DNA of 64,000 bases from Silanimonas sp. (GCF_027531545.1 NZ_JAPZSC010000004.1:56552-120551), one strand, 5' to 3'; counted from the first letter of the stretch, positions 1 through 10,429 are shown. Numbers and translations are program-made. Notes: generated by a model from the sequence alone, not told the origin.

Positions 1-1
1 G

Positions 2-2935
2 GTGCAGGTGACGAAGGAGCGCTTCCGCCTGCTCAACAACCCGGCCTGGACGCCGGATGGCCAATACATCGTCGGCCGCAAGCACTTCACCGGCCAGCGT
101 TCGCTCGGCGCCGGTGAGCTGTGGCTCTACCACCGCGACGGCGGCGACGGCCTGCAGCTGACGACGCAGAAAAACGACCAGCAGGATCTCGGCGAGCCCG
201 CCGTGTCGCCGGACGGCCGCTACGTCTACTTCAGCGAAGACGTCAGCGAAGGCCCGTCCTTCCAATACAACAAGAACCCGCACGGCCTGATCTACGCCAT
301 CAAGCGCCTCGACCGCCAGACCGGCGAGATCGAGACGCTGGTGAGCAGCCCCGGCGGCGCCGTGCGCCCGCAGCCCTCGCCGGATGGCAAGACCCTCGCC
401 TTCGTCAAGCGCATCCGCGAGAAGTCGGTGCTCCACCTGATGGACCTCGAATCCGGCCAGGTGCGACCGCTGTGGGACGGCCTCGAGCGCGACCAGCAGG
501 AGGGCTGGGCGATCTTCGGGCCCTACGCCAATTTCGACTGGACGCCGGATGGCGCCGCGCTCGTGGTCTGGGGCAAGGACGGCAAGTTCTGGCGGGTCGA
601 CGCGGGCAGCGGTGAGGCGACGAACATTCCGTTCAGCGCCGAGGTCGAGCAGCGCGTCACCGAGGCGCCGCGCCAGCAGAAGACCCTGCCGACCGGCACG
701 TTCGCGCCGCGGATGGTCCGCGACGTCGCCACGTCGAATGACGGCCGCCGCGTGGCTTTCCACGCGGTCGGCCGCCTGTGGCTGCGCGAGGGCAATGGCA
801 CGCCGCGCGCACTCACCGACCACGACGACCGCTTCGAGTACCAGCCGTCGTTCTCGCCGGACGGCAGCAAAATGCTGTTCACCACGTGGAACGACGAAGC
901 GCGCGGCCAGATCGTCGAGCGCGACGTCGCCAGCGGCACCGAGCGCGTGCTGACGACCGTGCGCGGCGTCTACTACGGTCCGCGCTATTCGCCGGACGGC
1001 CGCAGCATCGTCTTCGTTCGCGATCGCGGCAACTCGGTGATCGGCAGCGCCTGGGGCCGCGACGCCGGGGTGTTCGTCATGCCCGCCGCAGGCGGGGAGC
1101 CGCGCAAGCTGGCGGACGATGGCCGCGAACCGCAATTCAACGCCGACGGCACGCGCGTGCTGTTCCTGACCGGCGGCGGGCTGTCGAAGAAGCTCGTGTC
1201 GGTGGGCCTGCACGGCGAGGACCGCCGCGACGTGCTCGACCTGAAGTACGTCGACGCGGTCAGCGTCTCGCCCGACGGCCTGCGCGTCGCCTTCACCGAG
1301 CTCTACAACGCCTACGTGGCGCCGCTGCCGCAGACCGGCGCGGCCGTGGCGCTGTCGAAGGACACCAAGGCGGTGCCGGTCACCGCGCTCTCGACCGATG
1401 TCGGCGCCTACCTGCACTGGTCGGACGCCGACACCCTGCACTGGCTGGTCGGCGAGCGCTACGTGAGCCGCGACGTGACCGCGGCGAAGGACGACGGCGG
1501 CAGGGCGCTTGGCCTGCGCGTTCCGGTCGACGCGCCCACCGACGTCGTCGCCATCACCGGCGGCCGCGTGGTGACGATGCGCAACGCGCAAAGCGAGCAG
1601 GAGGTGATCGAGGACGGCGTGGTCATTCTGCGCGGCGACCGCATCGTCGCCGTCGGCCGGGCCGGCGAAGTCGCCGTCCCACGGGGCGCGCGCGTCGTCG
1701 ACGCGAGCGGCAAGACCGTGCTGCCCGGCTACATCGACGTGCATGCGCACGCCAGCCACTTCTTCAGCGGCGTGATCCCGCAGGCGAACTGGAGCTACGC
1801 GGCCAACCTCGCCTTCGGCGTCACCACGATGTTCGATCCGTCGGCCAACACCGAGACCGTGTTCTCGCAGGCCGAACTGGTGGAGGCCGGGCGACTGCTC
1901 GGCCCGCGCGTGTTCTCGACCGGCACCATCCTTTATGGCGCCGACGGCGACTTCAAGGCGGTGGTGAACTCGATCGACGATGCCCGCGCCCACCTGCGCC
2001 GACTGCGCGCCAACGGCGTGTTCGCGGTGAAGAGCTACAACCAGCCGCGCCGCGACCAGCGCCAGCAGATCAACCAGGCCGCCCGCGAGCTGGGGATGAT
2101 GACCGTCGAGGAAGGCGGCAGCACCTTCCAGCACAACCTGACGATGATCGTCGACGGCAGCAGCAACATCGAGCACAACCTGCCCGTGGCGCCGCTGCGC
2201 CGCGACGTGATCGAGCTGTGGCGGCAGACCGACGTTCGCAACACGCCGACGCTCAACGTCAGCTTCGGCGGCCTCTCCGGCGAGTACTGGTGGTACGCCC
2301 GCGACAACGTCTGGCAGAACGAGCGCCTCCTGCGCTTCTTCCCGCGCGAGACGCTGGAGGCCCGCGCCATCCGCCGCGAGACCGGCCCGGACTGGGATTA
2401 CTGGCACATCACCGTCGCCGAATCGCTCAAGGCACTCCGCGATGCCGGCGTGCGCGTGCACGTGGGGGGCCATGGCCAGCTGCAGGGCCTCGGCTCGCAC
2501 TGGGAGATGTGGTCGCTGGCGCAGGGCGGCTTCACGAACTTCGAGGCGCTGCGGGCATTCACCATCGACGGCGCGGATCATCTCGGCTACAGCACCGACC
2601 TCGGCTCGATCGAAGCCGGCAAGAAGGCCGACCTCGTCATCGTCGACGGCAATCCGCTCGAGAACCTGCAGGACAGTGCCAAGACCACGCACGTCGTGGT
2701 CAACGGTCGCCTGTTCGACGCCACCACCCTCGCCGAGATCGGCGGGCGTGAAACCCCGGCCCCGACCTTCTACTGGCAGCGCCAGGGCAACGGCCTGATG
2801 CGCGGCGCCGAGTGGGGCCCCACCGCCCCCTGCCACTGCCCGAAGAGCCACCGCGCGCCGATGCCCTGGGAGTACGGCGGCTCCTGGGCCGGCCGCGGGA
2901 ATGCCAGCCGGATGGGGGACGCTGGCAGGAATTGA
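2..2935 (+). CDS. PD40 (TolB-like) beta-propeller amidohydrolase, 5' truncated
   Basis: The reading frame is open from the window edge, so the N-terminus (probably a signal peptide and some 100 residues) lies outside. The first ~510 visible residues hold repeated TolB/PD40-like blades (recurring SPDGR/TPDG motifs). Residues ~520-930 form an amidohydrolase domain with the metal-binding HAHASHF near residue 580 and later histidines in IEHNLP and VGGHGQ. Families with this architecture are exported, metal-dependent hydrolases of the imidazolonepropionase/prolidase type; the substrate cannot be read from sequence. The C-terminus has a CHCPKSH tail. It is followed by a 48-bp gap and a separate pair of genes on the same strand. 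Confidence 0.85.
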   Translation: MQVTKERFRLLNNPAWTPDGQYIVGRKHFTGQRSLGAGELWLYHRDGGDGLQLTTQKNDQQDLGEPAVSPDGRYVYFSEDVSEGPSFQYNKNPHGLIYAIKRLDRQTGEIETLVSSPGGAVRPQPSPDGKTLAFVKRIREKSVLHLMDLESGQVRPLWDGLERDQQEGWAIFGPYANFDWTPDGAALVVWGKDGKFWRVDAGSGEATNIPFSAEVEQRVTEAPRQQKTLPTGTFAPRMVRDVATSNDGRRVAFHAVGRLWLREGNGTPRALTDHDDRFEYQPSFSPDGSKMLFTTWNDEARGQIVERDVASGTERVLTTVRGVYYGPRYSPDGRSIVFVRDRGNSVIGSAWGRDAGVFVMPAAGGEPRKLADDGREPQFNADGTRVLFLTGGGLSKKLVSVGLHGEDRRDVLDLKYVDAVSVSPDGLRVAFTELYNAYVAPLPQTGAAVALSKDTKAVPVTALSTDVGAYLHWSDADTLHWLVGERYVSRDVTAAKDDGGRALGLRVPVDAPTDVVAITGGRVVTMRNAQSEQEVIEDGVVILRGDRIVAVGRAGEVAVPRGARVVDASGKTVLPGYIDVHAHASHFFSGVIPQANWSYAANLAFGVTTMFDPSANTETVFSQAELVEAGRLLGPRVFSTGTILYGADGDFKAVVNSIDDARAHLRRLRANGVFAVKSYNQPRRDQRQQINQAARELGMMTVEEGGSTFQHNLTMIVDGSSNIEHNLPVAPLRRDVIELWRQTDVRNTPTLNVSFGGLSGEYWWYARDNVWQNERLLRFFPRETLEARAIRRETGPDWDYWHITVAESLKALRDAGVRVHVGGHGQLQGLGSHWEMWSLAQGGFTNFEALRAFTIDGADHLGYSTDLGSIEAGKKADLVIVDGNPLENLQDSAKTTHVVVNGRLFDATTLAEIGGRETPAPTFYWQRQGNGLMRGAEWGPTAPCHCPKSHRAPMPWEYGGSWAGRGNASRMGDAGRN

Positions 2936-2983
2936 CGTGCGAGCGGGCGGAAAATCACCCAAGAAATCGATAGTCTCGCGGCC

Positions 2984-3799
2984 ATGCGACGTCTCCTGCT
3001 GATCCTCGCGATGCTCCCGGGCGTGGCCTTGGCCCGCCCGGTGCCTCCGTCCGCCACGCCGGCGGACGACGCGCCCCGAACCCTCGTGCTGTGCTTCGAG
3101 GACAGCGACGTGCTTCCGTGGCGCACGCGGGACAAGGTCGGCCTGAACTTCGTCATGCTCGACGCCGTCGCCGCCCGAACCGGCCTGCGCTTCGAGTACC
3201 AGGGACGGCCCTGGCGCCGTTGCCACGACGACCTCCGCACCGGCCGCGTCGATGGCACCTTCGGCATCAGCGTCACGCCGGAGCGGCAGGATTTCGCCGC
3301 GTTTCCCGGCGGCGACGCGCCCGATGCGGCGCAGCGCATGTTCGAGGGCGGCTACGTGCTGGTGCGGCGGCGCGGCACGCCCCTGGCCTTCGACGGCGAG
3401 CGCATCACCGGGCTGGTCGGCAGCATCGGGGCCGAACCCGCCACGTCGATCGCGCAGGACCTGCGCCGGCGCGGCTACGCGGTGGATGACGCCGCGCCGA
3501 GCCCCCAGGCCCTCTTGCGCAAGCTCGCGGCCGGGCGGATCGGCGCCGCTGCCGTGGGCACCGACCAGATGCACCAGCTCCGCCAGCAGCGACACCCATG
3601 GCTCATCGAGCTCGACGTGGTCGAGCGCCCGCTGGTGGAGAAGCCCTACTTCCTCGCGCTGTCGAAACCGCTGGTGGCCCGGCACCCGGAACTCGCCCGC
3701 CGCGTCTGGCAAGCCGTGGCCGAAGTGCGCGAGAGCGAGGCCTACCAGGGCGAACTCGCCCGCGCCCGCGGCAGCTCGGATGGTGGGAGCCCACGATGA
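2984..3799 (+). CDS. Periplasmic solute-binding protein (SBP_bac_3 type), copy 1
   Basis: This 271-aa protein opens with a clear Sec signal peptide (MRRLLLILAMLPGVALA). The mature part resembles family-3 extracellular solute-binding proteins (LCFEDSDVLPWRT at the start of the first lobe, then the pattern DAVAARTGLRFEYQG). Such proteins usually bind amino acids or similar small polar ligands, either for an ABC transporter or as a stand-alone sensor. No permease or ATPase gene is nearby. Its stop overlaps the start of a paralogue by 4 bases (ATGA), so the two are probably translationally coupled. The ligand is unknown. Confidence 0.8.
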   Translation: MRRLLLILAMLPGVALARPVPPSATPADDAPRTLVLCFEDSDVLPWRTRDKVGLNFVMLDAVAARTGLRFEYQGRPWRRCHDDLRTGRVDGTFGISVTPERQDFAAFPGGDAPDAAQRMFEGGYVLVRRRGTPLAFDGERITGLVGSIGAEPATSIAQDLRRRGYAVDDAAPSPQALLRKLAAGRIGAAAVGTDQMHQLRQQRHPWLIELDVVERPLVEKPYFLALSKPLVARHPELARRVWQAVAEVRESEAYQGELARARGSSDGGSPR

Positions 3800-4629
3800 G
3801 GCCTTCCGGCGTCTGCACCACCGCCGGCCTCGCGATCGCGGCCTGGTTCGGTGCGGAAAGCGTCGTGGCCCAGCCGGTCCGTCCGGCTGCCGCCGCCGAG
3901 CCCGTGACGCTCGATCTCTGCTTCGAGGAAACCCCGGCGGTGCCCTGGCGCAGCCGGCAGAAGCAGGGGCTCTACTTCGAGCTGCTCGATGAGGTGGCGC
4001 GACGCCTCGGCCTGCGCGTGGAGTACCACCCCCAGCCCTGGCCCTTCTGCCTCGCCGAAGTGGGCGGCGGCCGGATGGACGGCGCCTTCGCGGTCGCGTT
4101 CTCGCCGGAACGCCGGCCGGTGTTCGCCTTCCCGCCGGGCGCGCCCGATGTCGACGCCGATGCCCTGCGCGAGGACGCCATCGTCCTCGTCCGCCGTCGC
4201 GGCACCCCCGTCGACGTCGTCGATGGCCAGCTGGTGGGCTCCACGCGGCCTGTGGGCGTGCAGCCCGGCTATGCCATCGCGGACGACCTGAAGCGGGCCG
4301 GATGGGCCGTGGAGATGTCGTCGCGGGACCATCTGGTCCAGCTGTCGCGGCTGTCCCGGGGCGAGCTCGACGCCATCGCGCTCAGTGCCTTCCGCTGGGC
4401 GCAGTTGCAGGCGGCCGGCGGCGTCGCGCTGGATGACCTTGAAGCCCTGCCGCGACCGATCCTGACCAAGCGTTACTTCCTCGGCCTGTCGCATGCCTTC
4501 GTCGCGGCCCATCCCGCGCTGGCTCAACGGCTCTGGGCCACCACGCGCGAGGTCCGCACCAGCGCCGCCTTCCGACGTCGCGAGCAGGCCGCCATCACCG
4601 AGGCCCTGACGCCACGGTCCTCGCCCTAG
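3796..4629 (+). CDS. Periplasmic solute-binding protein (SBP_bac_3 type), copy 2
   Basis: I chose the ATG at 3796 because it gives a signal peptide (MRPSGVCTTAGLAIAAWFGAESVVA) and a 4-base ATGA overlap with the preceding paralogue; the frame is open upstream but lacks a better start. The 277-aa protein shares its layout with copy 1: LCFEETPAVPWRS versus LCFEDSDVLPWRT, then LRVEYHPQPW versus LRFEYQGRPW, and RRRGTP later in both. Tandem duplication followed by divergence is the simplest reading. As for copy 1, no transporter components are adjacent, so a transport role is not established. Confidence 0.8.
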   Translation: MRPSGVCTTAGLAIAAWFGAESVVAQPVRPAAAAEPVTLDLCFEETPAVPWRSRQKQGLYFELLDEVARRLGLRVEYHPQPWPFCLAEVGGGRMDGAFAVAFSPERRPVFAFPPGAPDVDADALREDAIVLVRRRGTPVDVVDGQLVGSTRPVGVQPGYAIADDLKRAGWAVEMSSRDHLVQLSRLSRGELDAIALSAFRWAQLQAAGGVALDDLEALPRPILTKRYFLGLSHAFVAAHPALAQRLWATTREVRTSAAFRRREQAAITEALTPRSSP

Positions 4630-4734
4630 GCCTCGCCGCGACGGCCTGACACAGCGCGATCCGTTTCGCCAGCCTGTCCGCCGCCAGCGGCCGGGGGGAC
4701 AATCGCCGGCCGTTCCACCTGCCGTCGAGTCCCG

Positions 4735-7152
4735 ATGTCCGCTCCTGCTGCGCCCGCCCCCGAAACCGCCGGCCTCGCCGCGCCCGTCCGTCCTGCCGCC
4801 GCCATCGCGGCCACCATCGCCCAGCGCATCGCCGGCGAGATCGCTGCGCAGCCCGCGCAGGTGCATGCGGCCGTGGAACTGCTGGACGAGGGCGCGACCG
4901 TCCCCTTCATCGCCCGCTACCGCAAGGAAGTGACCGGCGGTCTCGACGACACCCAGCTGCGCAACCTCGAGCAACAGCTCGGCTACCTGCGCGAGATGGA
5001 AGACCGCCGCGACGCCATCCTCGCTTCCATCGCCGAGCAGGGAAAACTGACGAAGCCGCTGCTGGACGACGTGCTGGCCGCCGACAGCAAGTCGCGCCTC
5101 GAAGACCTCTACCTGCCCTACAAGCCCAAGCGCCGCACCAAGGCGCAGATCGCCCGCGAGGCCGGGCTGGAGCCGCTGGCCGACGCGATCCTCGCCGACC
5201 CGACCGTCGCCCCCGAGGAACGCGCCGCCGGCTTCGTCGATGCGGAGAAAGGCGTGGCGGATGCCGCCGCCGCGCTCGACGGTGCGCGCGCCATCCTGAT
5301 CGAACGCATCGGCGAGAACGCTGGTCTGGTGGGCGAGCTGCGCGAGTGGCTGCAGGCCAAGGGCGTGCTGCGCTCGAAGGTGATGCCGGGCAAGGAAAAC
5401 GAAGGCGCGAAGTACCGCGACTACTTCGAGCACGTCGAACCGATCGGCGCGATCCCGTCGCACCGCATGCTCGCCCTGCTGCGCGGCCGCCGCGAGGAGA
5501 TGCTCAGCGTCGACCTCGAGCCGACCGCCGACCTCGAGGCCGGCCACGCCTACGCCGAAGGTCGCGTGGCACTCGCAGCCGGCATCGCGCCGAAGGGCCG
5601 TCCGGCCGACGCTTGGCTGCTGATGACCGCCCGCCTCGCCTGGCGCGCGCGCCTGCTGATGCACCTGTCGGTCGACCTCGTCGGCGCCGCGCGCGAGAAG
5701 GCCGAGGCCGAGGCCATCACCGTGTTCGGCGACAACCTCAAGGACCTGCTGCTGGCCGCGCCCGCCGGCATGCGCCCGGTGCTCGGCCTCGACCCCGGCC
5801 TGCGCACCGGCGTGAAAGTGGCCGTGGTCGACGCCACCGGCAAGCTGGTCGCGTACGACACCATCTACCCGCACGAGCCGAAGCGGCAGTGGGATTCGTC
5901 CATCGCGCGCCTGAAGCAGCTCTGCGCGGCGCACGCCGTCGAGCTCATCGCCATCGGCAACGGCACCGCCAGCCGCGAGACCGACAAGCTGGCCGGCGAG
6001 CTGATGGCCAAGCACCCGGAGCTGAAGCTCACCAAGATCGTCGTCAGCGAGGCCGGCGCCTCCGTGTATTCCGCGTCGGAACTCGCGGCCCGCGAATTCC
6101 CCGACCTCGACGTCAGCATCCGCGGCGCGGTCTCCATCGCCCGCCGCCTGCAGGACCCCCTGGCCGAGCTGGTGAAGATCGAGCCCAAGGCGATCGGCGT
6201 GGGCCAGTACCAGCACGACGTGAACCAGTTCGCGATGGCTCGTGCCCTCGACGCACGGGTCGAGGACTGCGTGAACGCCGTCGGCGTGTACGTGAACACC
6301 GCCTCCGCGCCGCTGCTGGCGCGCGTGTCGGGCCTGACGACCACGGTGGCGGAAAACATTGTTCGTTATCGCGATGAACACGGCGCGTTCAAGTCGCGCC
6401 GCGAGCTACTGAAGGTGCCGCGCCTCGGCGACAAGACCTTCGAACAGTGCGCCGGCTTCCTGCGCATCGCCGGCGGCGACGAGCCGCTGGACGCCTCGGC
6501 CGTGCACCCCGAGGCCTACCCGGTGGTGGAGAAGATCGTGAAGGCCTGCGGTCGCCCGATCGGCCAGCTGATCGGCGACGCCGCCAGCCTGCGCGGCCTG
6601 AAGCTCGAGCCGTTCACCGACGAGCGTTTCGGCCTGCCGACGGTGAAGGACATCGTCAAGGAACTCGAGAAGCCCGGCCGCGACCCGCGCCCGGAGTTCA
6701 AGGCCGCCCGATTCGCCGACGGCGTCGAGGACCTGAAGGACCTGCGCCCCGGCATGGTGCTGGAGGGCGTGGTCACCAACGTGGCGGCCTTCGGCGCCTT
6801 CGTCGACATCGGCGTGCACCAGGACGGCCTGGTCCACATCAGCGCGCTCTCCGACAAGTTCATCAAGGACCCGCGCGAGGCGGTGAAGGTCGGCGACGTG
6901 GTCAAGGTGAAGGTGCTGGAGGTCGACGTGCCGCGGAAGCGCATCGCCCTCACCCGGCGCCTCGACGACGTGCCGGGCGAGGCCCGGGGCGGCAAACGCG
7001 ACGACCGCCCCACCTCGAACGAGCGGGGCAGCCGGGAGGCGCGCGGCCCCCGTGCGGACGGCGGACGCCCGAGCGGCCGCGGCACCCCGGGCACCGGCCC
7101 CGCCCCGGCCAACAGCGCCATGGCGGACGCCCTGAGGGCCTTGAAGCGCTGA
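4735..7152 (+). CDS. tex: Tex-family S1 RNA-binding transcription accessory protein
   Basis: This 805-aa cytoplasmic protein has the standard Tex architecture: an N-terminal helical region with HARQ-like content ([30 protein letters not shown]), a YqgF/RNase H-like fold around residues 350-470 ([17 protein letters not shown]), a helix-hairpin-helix region ([21 protein letters not shown]), and a C-terminal S1 domain around residues 675-745 ([21 protein letters not shown]). The tail is a basic, Gly/Arg-rich low-complexity extension. Tex proteins bind nucleic acid and affect transcription and RNA metabolism. Length and domain order match the family. Confidence 0.95.
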   Translation: MSAPAAPAPETAGLAAPVRPAAAIAATIAQRIAGEIAAQPAQVHAAVELLDEGATVPFIARYRKEVTGGLDDTQLRNLEQQLGYLREMEDRRDAILASIAEQGKLTKPLLDDVLAADSKSRLEDLYLPYKPKRRTKAQIAREAGLEPLADAILADPTVAPEERAAGFVDAEKGVADAAAALDGARAILIERIGENAGLVGELREWLQAKGVLRSKVMPGKENEGAKYRDYFEHVEPIGAIPSHRMLALLRGRREEMLSVDLEPTADLEAGHAYAEGRVALAAGIAPKGRPADAWLLMTARLAWRARLLMHLSVDLVGAAREKAEAEAITVFGDNLKDLLLAAPAGMRPVLGLDPGLRTGVKVAVVDATGKLVAYDTIYPHEPKRQWDSSIARLKQLCAAHAVELIAIGNGTASRETDKLAGELMAKHPELKLTKIVVSEAGASVYSASELAAREFPDLDVSIRGAVSIARRLQDPLAELVKIEPKAIGVGQYQHDVNQFAMARALDARVEDCVNAVGVYVNTASAPLLARVSGLTTTVAENIVRYRDEHGAFKSRRELLKVPRLGDKTFEQCAGFLRIAGGDEPLDASAVHPEAYPVVEKIVKACGRPIGQLIGDAASLRGLKLEPFTDERFGLPTVKDIVKELEKPGRDPRPEFKAARFADGVEDLKDLRPGMVLEGVVTNVAAFGAFVDIGVHQDGLVHISALSDKFIKDPREAVKVGDVVKVKVLEVDVPRKRIALTRRLDDVPGEARGGKRDDRPTSNERGSREARGPRADGGRPSGRGTPGTGPAPANSAMADALRALKR

Positions 7153-7174
7153 TCCGGGGCGACTCCGACAGGAA

Positions 7175-8938
7175 TTGACGCGGCGCGCCTTGCCGGGAGC
7201 CGGGAGTGACGCACAATGGGGTCGGCCTATCCTCGGACGGATCACGACCATCGCCACGGCGCGCGCACTGCTGTTCTGGCTGTTGGTGTCCGTCTCCATG
7301 CCGGTCGCCGCCGGCCCGTGGTGGCTGTTCGGCCCGGCCGCGGACAACGCCGGCGCCGAGCTGACCGTCTACGAGGCCGCCGAGGTGGTCTGGTGGCCCA
7401 CGAGCCAGGCCCAGGTGGACCGCTGGTCGACGAGCCAGCAGCGCCTGCGCCACGTCGATTTCCGGGGCGGAACCTTCTGGCTGCGCCACCGTTTCCGCAG
7501 CAACGGCGACGGCGGTCGGTACGTGGTGATGCCCGGGAACACTTTCTTCCACACGGCGGAAGTCCGCGTGTACGGGCCCGACGGGGTGCAGGCGGGCACC
7601 GTCGGCATCGGCCAGCCCTCCCCGCACGTCATGCACCAGGGCGTGGCGGTCGTGCTGAGGCCCGACACCGACTACGACGTGCTGGTGCGGATGGAGACCC
7701 CGCTCTTCACCTCGCTGCCGCGGGTCGACATCTACGGCGCGGAGGCCTTCACCGAACGCGTCCGCAACGAGACCCTGCTGTTCGGACTGGCGCTCGGCGG
7801 CCTGCTCGCCCTCGGCATCTACAACCTGCTGATCGGCGCGTGGACCCGCTCGTCGGCCTACGTGCATTACGGCGGGCAGTCCTTGGCCCTCGTGCTGGGC
7901 TGGGGCTACTACTTCGGCCTGCCCTACCAGTGGTTCGGTTGGAGCGACCTCACGATCAACTACTCGGTCTTCTTCATCGCATTGACGGCGCTGCACGCGG
8001 GCTTCTGCCGGAGCTTCCTGCAACTCCCCAAGCTCGACCCGAAACTGGCCCACATGGCGGACGGGCTGATGGTGCTGTCGGCGATCGGCCTGCTCGGCGC
8101 CTTGACGATGCCAGGCACCGCGCACCTGTGGGCCACCGTCCTCGTCGGCCTCGCGATCGCGTTCGCCGTGGGCTCCAGCGTCTGGGCGCTGCTCAATGGC
8201 GTCACCCAGGCGCGCTTCATGCTCGCGGGCTACCTCGCCATCCTGATTCCCGGCGTCATCATCCTCCCGGCCAACCTCGGGATGATGGAAGACATCATCG
8301 ACAACGCCGACCTGCTGGTGCTGATCGGCAACGCCGTCGAGGCGATGCTGCTCGCGGTCGCGCTGGCCGACCGCGTGAAATCCGTGGAGGCCTCGCGCGA
8401 GACCTTCCGCGTGGGCATGCAGGCCGCGCTGCGCCAGGCCAGCACCGACCCGCTCACCGGGCTGCAGAACCGCTACGCCTTCAACCTGCGCTTCGAGGAG
8501 ATCCTCGACTCCGACAAGGCCCTGCTGGCGAACGGCATCCTCGTCGCGATGATCGACCTCGACGGGCTGAAGACCATCAACGACCTGGAAGGCCACGCCC
8601 GGGGCGATGCCCTGCTCTGCGCCGTCGCGCAGGGGCTGCGCGACATCGCGACGCCGAACGCCGAGGTCTATCGGCTCGGTGGCGACGAGTACGCCGTGCT
8701 GCTGATGGCCGGCGACCAGCTCTCCACGCAGCGCCTGAGCCGCGAACTGCAGCGCGTCGAGATGGAGGTACGGGCGACGGGGTTCCCGCAGGCCGGCCTG
8801 AGCTTCGGCATCGCCACATCCGACCGCGCCCTGCCGACCAGCCGGCATCTGGCCCAGCTGCTCGAAGTCGCGGACCAGCGGATGTACGAGAACAAGGCCA
8901 CCCGCAAGGCGATCCGCGCCGGCCACCGCTCGACCTAG
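7175..8938 (+). CDS. 7TMR-DISM sensor diguanylate cyclase (GGDEY)
   Basis: An N-terminal signal/anchor is followed by a periplasmic 7TMR-DISMED2-like sensor domain (FRGGTFWLRHRF), about seven transmembrane helices, and a C-terminal GGDEF domain (DPLTGLQNRYAF, then RLGGDEYAVLL). The family makes cyclic di-GMP at the inner membrane in response to a periplasmic ligand. The active-site loop reads GGDEY rather than GGDEF/GGEEF, which may or may not reduce activity. The start is uncertain: the frame has no early ATG, and I use the TTG at 7175; a TTG at 7190 is also possible. Length from 7175 is 587 aa. Confidence 0.85.
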   Translation: MTRRALPGAGSDAQWGRPILGRITTIATARALLFWLLVSVSMPVAAGPWWLFGPAADNAGAELTVYEAAEVVWWPTSQAQVDRWSTSQQRLRHVDFRGGTFWLRHRFRSNGDGGRYVVMPGNTFFHTAEVRVYGPDGVQAGTVGIGQPSPHVMHQGVAVVLRPDTDYDVLVRMETPLFTSLPRVDIYGAEAFTERVRNETLLFGLALGGLLALGIYNLLIGAWTRSSAYVHYGGQSLALVLGWGYYFGLPYQWFGWSDLTINYSVFFIALTALHAGFCRSFLQLPKLDPKLAHMADGLMVLSAIGLLGALTMPGTAHLWATVLVGLAIAFAVGSSVWALLNGVTQARFMLAGYLAILIPGVIILPANLGMMEDIIDNADLLVLIGNAVEAMLLAVALADRVKSVEASRETFRVGMQAALRQASTDPLTGLQNRYAFNLRFEEILDSDKALLANGILVAMIDLDGLKTINDLEGHARGDALLCAVAQGLRDIATPNAEVYRLGGDEYAVLLMAGDQLSTQRLSRELQRVEMEVRATGFPQAGLSFGIATSDRALPTSRHLAQLLEVADQRMYENKATRKAIRAGHRST

Positions 8939-8978
8939 TCCGTCGCACCACCACACGCACCACCCACAGGGGAATTCC

Positions 8979-10331
8979 ATGGCGACATCGGCGAAATCGC
9001 GGCCCGGAAGCTGTGCGACACGAACCCTCGCCGGCGCCCTCGCCGCCGGCCTGTGCAGCACGGCCTTCGGCAGTGGATTCACCGTGCAGTCGCAGAGCGC
9101 GGCCGCGATCGCGAACGGACACGGTGGCGTGGCGCGGGCCGACGACGCCTCGGTGGCCCTGTTGAATCCCGCCCTCGCCACGCGCTTCGACACGCCACAG
9201 ACCAGTCTCGCACTGGGCGGCATCGCGCTGACGGCGGACTTCGACAACCGCCAGAGCCTCTCCGCCGTCGGCACGCCGGCCCTCGGCCCGGCCCGCTCCA
9301 GCGCCGATGGCGCGGCGCCGCTGCTCAGCGTGTTCCACACGCGGCCGCTGACGGAGCGCAGCGCGTTCACCGTCGCGCTCTACACGCCCTTCGGCCTCTC
9401 CACCGACTACGACCCGGACTGGGTCGGGCGTTACCAGGTGCAGACCGCCCAGCTGAAGACGCTGGCGGTGAGCCCCGCGCTGGCCTTCGAACTGGACGAA
9501 CACTGGTCGGCGAGCGTCGGCCTCACGGCGGTGCGCGGCCAGACCAAGCTGGTCAGCGCGGTGGATTTCGGCACCGTCTGCTTCGCCGCGATCGGCCCCG
9601 CGGCGTGCGTGCCGGCCGGCATCCTCCCGCAAGGCCGCGACGGCACCGCCCGCATCGACGCCGAAGGCAACGGCTTCGGCTGGACCGCCTCGCTGGCCTG
9701 GCAGGCCTCCGAGCAGTTGCGTCTCGGCGCGCACCTGCGTTCGAAGATCGATCTCGACGTCGACGGCACGACATCGTTCCGCAACCCGGTGCTGCCGGGC
9801 CCGTTCGCGGCGCTGACGCAGACGCCCGCCACCAGCAACGGCGGCGTGGCCTCGACCCTGGTGCTGCCGGAAATCGCCAGCTTGGGCCTCACCTACGACC
9901 TCGGGGACAGCACGCAGCTGGTCGCCGACGTGATCTGGACGCGCTGGAGCCGCCTGCAGGACATCCGCCTGCGTTTCGCCAATGGCGCCGCCGACAGCGT
10001 CATCCCCTTCGCGTGGCAGAACACGCGCAAGTTCGGCCTCGGCCTCAACCACCGCACCAGCGCGCGCTGGCAGTGGAAGGGCGGCGTCGAATGGGAATCG
10101 AGCGCCGTCAATGACGCGAACCGCAATGCCATCGTCCCGGACAGCGATCGCGTGTTCGTCGGTGGTGGCTTCCGCTACACGATGGCCGACCGCCGCAGCC
10201 TCGACGTCGCGCTCGGCATGATCCGTTTCGCCCGCAGCACCATCGACCGCGACATCGTCGGCGCCGGCCGCCTGCGCGGCGACCACGCGCTCGATTCGCT
10301 GCATCTCGGCGTGCAATACAACTGGCACTGA
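8979..10331 (+). CDS. FadL/OmpP1-type outer-membrane transport protein
   Basis: This 450-aa protein has a long signal peptide ending near CSTAFGSGF. The mature N-terminus is typical of the FadL/TodX family (SGFTVQSQSAAAIANGHGG, then DASVALLNPA), and alternating beta strands run to the C-terminus (LGVQYNWH). Family members are outer-membrane channels for long-chain fatty acids or other hydrophobic compounds. A purine-rich stretch (acaggggaattcc) precedes the ATG. The porin precedes a large redox fusion gene on the same strand, but a strong hairpin separates them. Confidence 0.88.
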   Translation: MATSAKSRPGSCATRTLAGALAAGLCSTAFGSGFTVQSQSAAAIANGHGGVARADDASVALLNPALATRFDTPQTSLALGGIALTADFDNRQSLSAVGTPALGPARSSADGAAPLLSVFHTRPLTERSAFTVALYTPFGLSTDYDPDWVGRYQVQTAQLKTLAVSPALAFELDEHWSASVGLTAVRGQTKLVSAVDFGTVCFAAIGPAACVPAGILPQGRDGTARIDAEGNGFGWTASLAWQASEQLRLGAHLRSKIDLDVDGTTSFRNPVLPGPFAALTQTPATSNGGVASTLVLPEIASLGLTYDLGDSTQLVADVIWTRWSRLQDIRLRFANGAADSVIPFAWQNTRKFGLGLNHRTSARWQWKGGVEWESSAVNDANRNAIVPDSDRVFVGGGFRYTMADRRSLDVALGMIRFARSTIDRDIVGAGRLRGDHALDSLHLGVQYNWH

Positions 10332-10345
10332 GGCCCTGACGGCGC

Positions 10346-10369
10346 GGCGTCGCGGGCCACCGCGACGCC
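10346..10369 (+). repeat. Perfect 10-bp stem-loop after the FadL gene
   Basis: The two arms (10346-10355 and 10360-10369) are exact reverse complements around a 4-base loop (gcca). It lies 15 bp after the fadL-like stop codon. There is no T-tract, so it is not a classical intrinsic terminator; it could stabilise the upstream mRNA or act as a Rho-assisted stop. Confidence 0.6.
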
Positions 10370-10429
10370 CGCTTGAGCCACGGGGGCGCGAACGACGACA
10401 CTCCGGGGCTCCCCGACCCGGATCGCGCC

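Noticed and set aside
3742..6381. Long minus-strand open frame (879 codons) opposite the second binding protein and tex
   Set aside because: Its translation is low-complexity (Gly/Arg/His/Val/Leu) with no motif, while the plus strand encodes a complete Tex. It is a high-GC antisense shadow.
6950..9370. Minus-strand frame of about 800 codons over the diguanylate cyclase and FadL genes
   Set aside because: Composition is biased and spans two well-defined plus-strand genes and their gap; no domain recognisable.
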